A stretch of 64,000 nucleotides of DNA, taken from the NCBI RefSeq assembly GCF_000482545.1, contig NZ_KI519455.1:1859247-1923246 (forward strand). Reading direction: 5' to 3'. The translations under genes and the position numbers were made by a program. Of the stretch, positions 62,697 through 64,000 are shown piece after piece. How positions within the stretch are numbered: the stretch's first letter is position 1; each line of letters starts with the position of its first letter. This DNA is from Arthrobacter sp. 35W. Lineage in GTDB: Bacteria > Actinomycetota > Actinomycetes > Actinomycetales > Micrococcaceae. Under the pieces are notes generated by a model. It saw only the letters and a program-made list of their open reading frames with translations. It was not told the origin of the DNA and did not search any database.

Positions 62697-63902
62697 CTAA
62701 ATTGCACCTTGGGCTGGCGGTTTTTGCGTTCGACGTGAGGAATTGTTCCCCCAAGGCAGGTATTCGGCGAGTTCTTGATGGGTAAGGCTGATGGCGTGGG
62801 TGACGATGTCGGCCAGTCGGCCGTTGCGTTCGTAGGCTTGGCGCTGCCGGCTGGCCCCTGTTCCGTTGCTGAGGATCCTTTGTAGTGACTCCTCGACATA
62901 GGCTGCATCTCCGGCCTCGTCCAGGGCGTCCCGGACATGGTCATAGAGTGCGGAGATGACATGTCTTGCGGTGTCCGGCTTGTGGGTTGTCGGGTGGAGC
63001 AGTTCCCCGTGCATGCCCCACCGGCTGGCCCGCCAGGCCCCCTGGCGCAGAATGGTGGCGGGAACCATGTCCGGCGCCTGTCCGGCCGCCCATTCCCGTG
63101 CGGCGGTCTCCACCAGCGCCCGCACCAGGGCGGCGATCAGGACGGTGTCGCGGGCATCGAGGCACACATCGGCCACCCTGATCTCCACGGTGGGGTGGCG
63201 GGTGGAGAGGCGGGCGTCAAAATCCGGGTTGATGACCACCCCCGTGTTTGAGAGGTCCGCCACCAGTGTGTGGTAGGCCCGTGCCGAGCCGAAGACTTCC
63301 GTCGGCCCGGCGGTCGACCACCGGTTCCAGGCCTGCGTGCGGAAACTGTCGTAGCCACTGTCCGTGCCGTTCCAGAACGGGGAATTCGAGCTCAACGCGA
63401 TGAGCGGCGCCAGCCAGGACCTGATGCGGTCCAGGACCGCGACGCCTTCCTCATCCGAGCCGACGGAGACATGGACGTGGGTTCCGCAGGTCAGCTGCTC
63501 GCGGGCCGTCAGGGCATACTTTTCTAGCAGCGCGTCATAGCGTTCGTTCCGGGTTGGGTGGGCTGCGACTGCCAGCGGGGAGGTGGCCAGGGCGGCGATC
63601 CTCGCCCCGACTTTCCGGGCGAGCGAGTCCGCAAAGGCGCGGCCCGCCAGTATCTCGGCGGCGAGCCCGGCCAGGCTGCTGTGCGGGTGCGTGATGACTT
63701 CGAGCTGTTCCTGATGCAGCTCCACGGCCAACACCGGATGGGCGGAAGGGTGCACCGCCTGGCCATCTGGCGGGAGGCGCATCAGTCCTGCGGCCAGGGG
63801 CAGAGGACTGCCGCTGACGGGATCCACGATCAGGAATTCTTCTTCCACACCAAAAGTACGCACCTGACAAGTGTGGCCGACGAAAGCGGCAGCGGACGCC
63901 AC
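62697..63902 (-). CDS. YbdK-type carboxylate-amine ligase (GCS2 family)
   Basis: 401 residues from the GTG at 63902; a GTG 13 codons downstream, just before TFGVEEEFLIVD, gives the more usual N-terminus. It is a member of the glutamate-cysteine ligase-like family 2, with EEEF at the start, LTCGTHVHVSVG in the middle and PTVEIRVADVCLDA near the end. These ATP-grasp-unrelated ligases join a carboxylate to an amine; YbdK has weak glutamate-cysteine ligase activity, and true substrates are unknown. The downstream region carries the TTGACAG array of the next gene. Confidence 0.85.
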   Translation of the reverse strand: MASAAAFVGHTCQVRTFGVEEEFLIVDPVSGSPLPLAAGLMRLPPDGQAVHPSAHPVLAVELHQEQLEVITHPHSSLAGLAAEILAGRAFADSLARKVGARIAALATSPLAVAAHPTRNERYDALLEKYALTAREQLTCGTHVHVSVGSDEEGVAVLDRIRSWLAPLIALSSNSPFWNGTDSGYDSFRTQAWNRWSTAGPTEVFGSARAYHTLVADLSNTGVVINPDFDARLSTRHPTVEIRVADVCLDARDTVLIAALVRALVETAAREWAAGQAPDMVPATILRQGAWRASRWGMHGELLHPTTHKPDTARHVISALYDHVRDALDEAGDAAYVEESLQRILSNGTGASRQRQAYERNGRLADIVTHAISLTHQELAEYLPWGNNSSRRTQKPPAQGAI

Positions 63903-64000
63903 GCCCCGCGTCCCTCATTGTTTCGCGACGCACTGTGGGCACCTCTGGGCCCGCCACCGGGCCAAAACCGGGGGCCGGCCACCCGGCCCGCCGCGTCTTA
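63903..64000. other. Right-edge stretch with nothing recognised
   Basis: Less than 100 bases of GC-rich DNA upstream of the YbdK-like gene, including GGCC-rich self-complementary words (CCGGGCC). No gene or clear promoter is seen. Confidence 0.3.

Overview
The window reads as one chromosome segment of a high-GC actinobacterium, most likely from the Micrococcaceae (Arthrobacter or a close relative). The evidence is GC-rich codon use, many GTG/TTG starts, a tandem glycine riboswitch in front of gcvP, CIRCE-controlled groEL without groES, DUF3263 and LytR_C proteins, a WXG100 protein, and a PL8 lyase of the type known from Arthrobacter. The genus is an inference from gene content; I saw no rRNA or tRNA gene.

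Layout. 1-2860: end of a sortase-type surface protein, an NCS1 nucleobase/allantoin-type permease and a PEP-mutase/isocitrate-lyase family enzyme. 2897-12424 (minus): one glycine-responsive operon, riboswitch-gcvP-gcvT-gcvH-glyA-sdaA-lipA-short MTHFR. It takes glycine through 5,10-methylene-THF and serine to pyruvate and supplies the lipoyl group for GcvH. A divergent CycA-type glycine/D-alanine/D-serine permease (12811) faces it. 14604-19221 (plus): a collagen-like lipoprotein, a Tat-exported DUF6916-type protein, two phage-tail-collar-domain proteins, then a small unknown gene, an ECF sigma factor and a zinc-finger anti-sigma candidate. This is the least conventional block. 19332-26476: amino-acid handling (flavin amine oxidase and APC permease, divergent alanine racemase and PucR regulator, convergent nitrilase). 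26589-32859: MacB-like ABC pair, FemX-type peptidoglycan transferase, ThrE exporter, FUSC protein. 33023-34228: small AT-richer genes (DUF6188-like and two unknown small proteins). 34449-41709: siderophore-interacting protein with a DtxR-like box, Ung, DUF3263, LytR_C, TM2, groEL with two CIRCE operators, AMIN-like secreted protein and an RNase HI fusion. 41869-49795: a lone WXG100 gene, an OmpR-type two-component pair, and an HbpS/SenS/SenR-like heme/redox sensing locus with an ankyrin lipoprotein, then CorA and DUF805.

49824-59480 looks like a sulfated-polysaccharide (chondroitin/hyaluronan-type) utilisation cluster: formylglycine-type sulfatase, CUT1 ABC importer (two permeases and a binding lipoprotein), GntR-LacI hybrid regulator, Gfo/Idh/MocA dehydrogenase and a Tat-exported PL8 lyase with an intact Asn-His-Tyr triad. 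A complete IS3-family element (59668-60924) with a 4-bp target duplication sits upstream of the lyase. It is followed by an AT-richer stretch, a CoiA-like nuclease gene and a YbdK-type carboxylate-amine ligase at the right edge.

Throughout, intergenic regions carry very long perfect or near-perfect hairpins and two copies of a dispersed ~58-bp palindromic element, mostly just behind stop codons.
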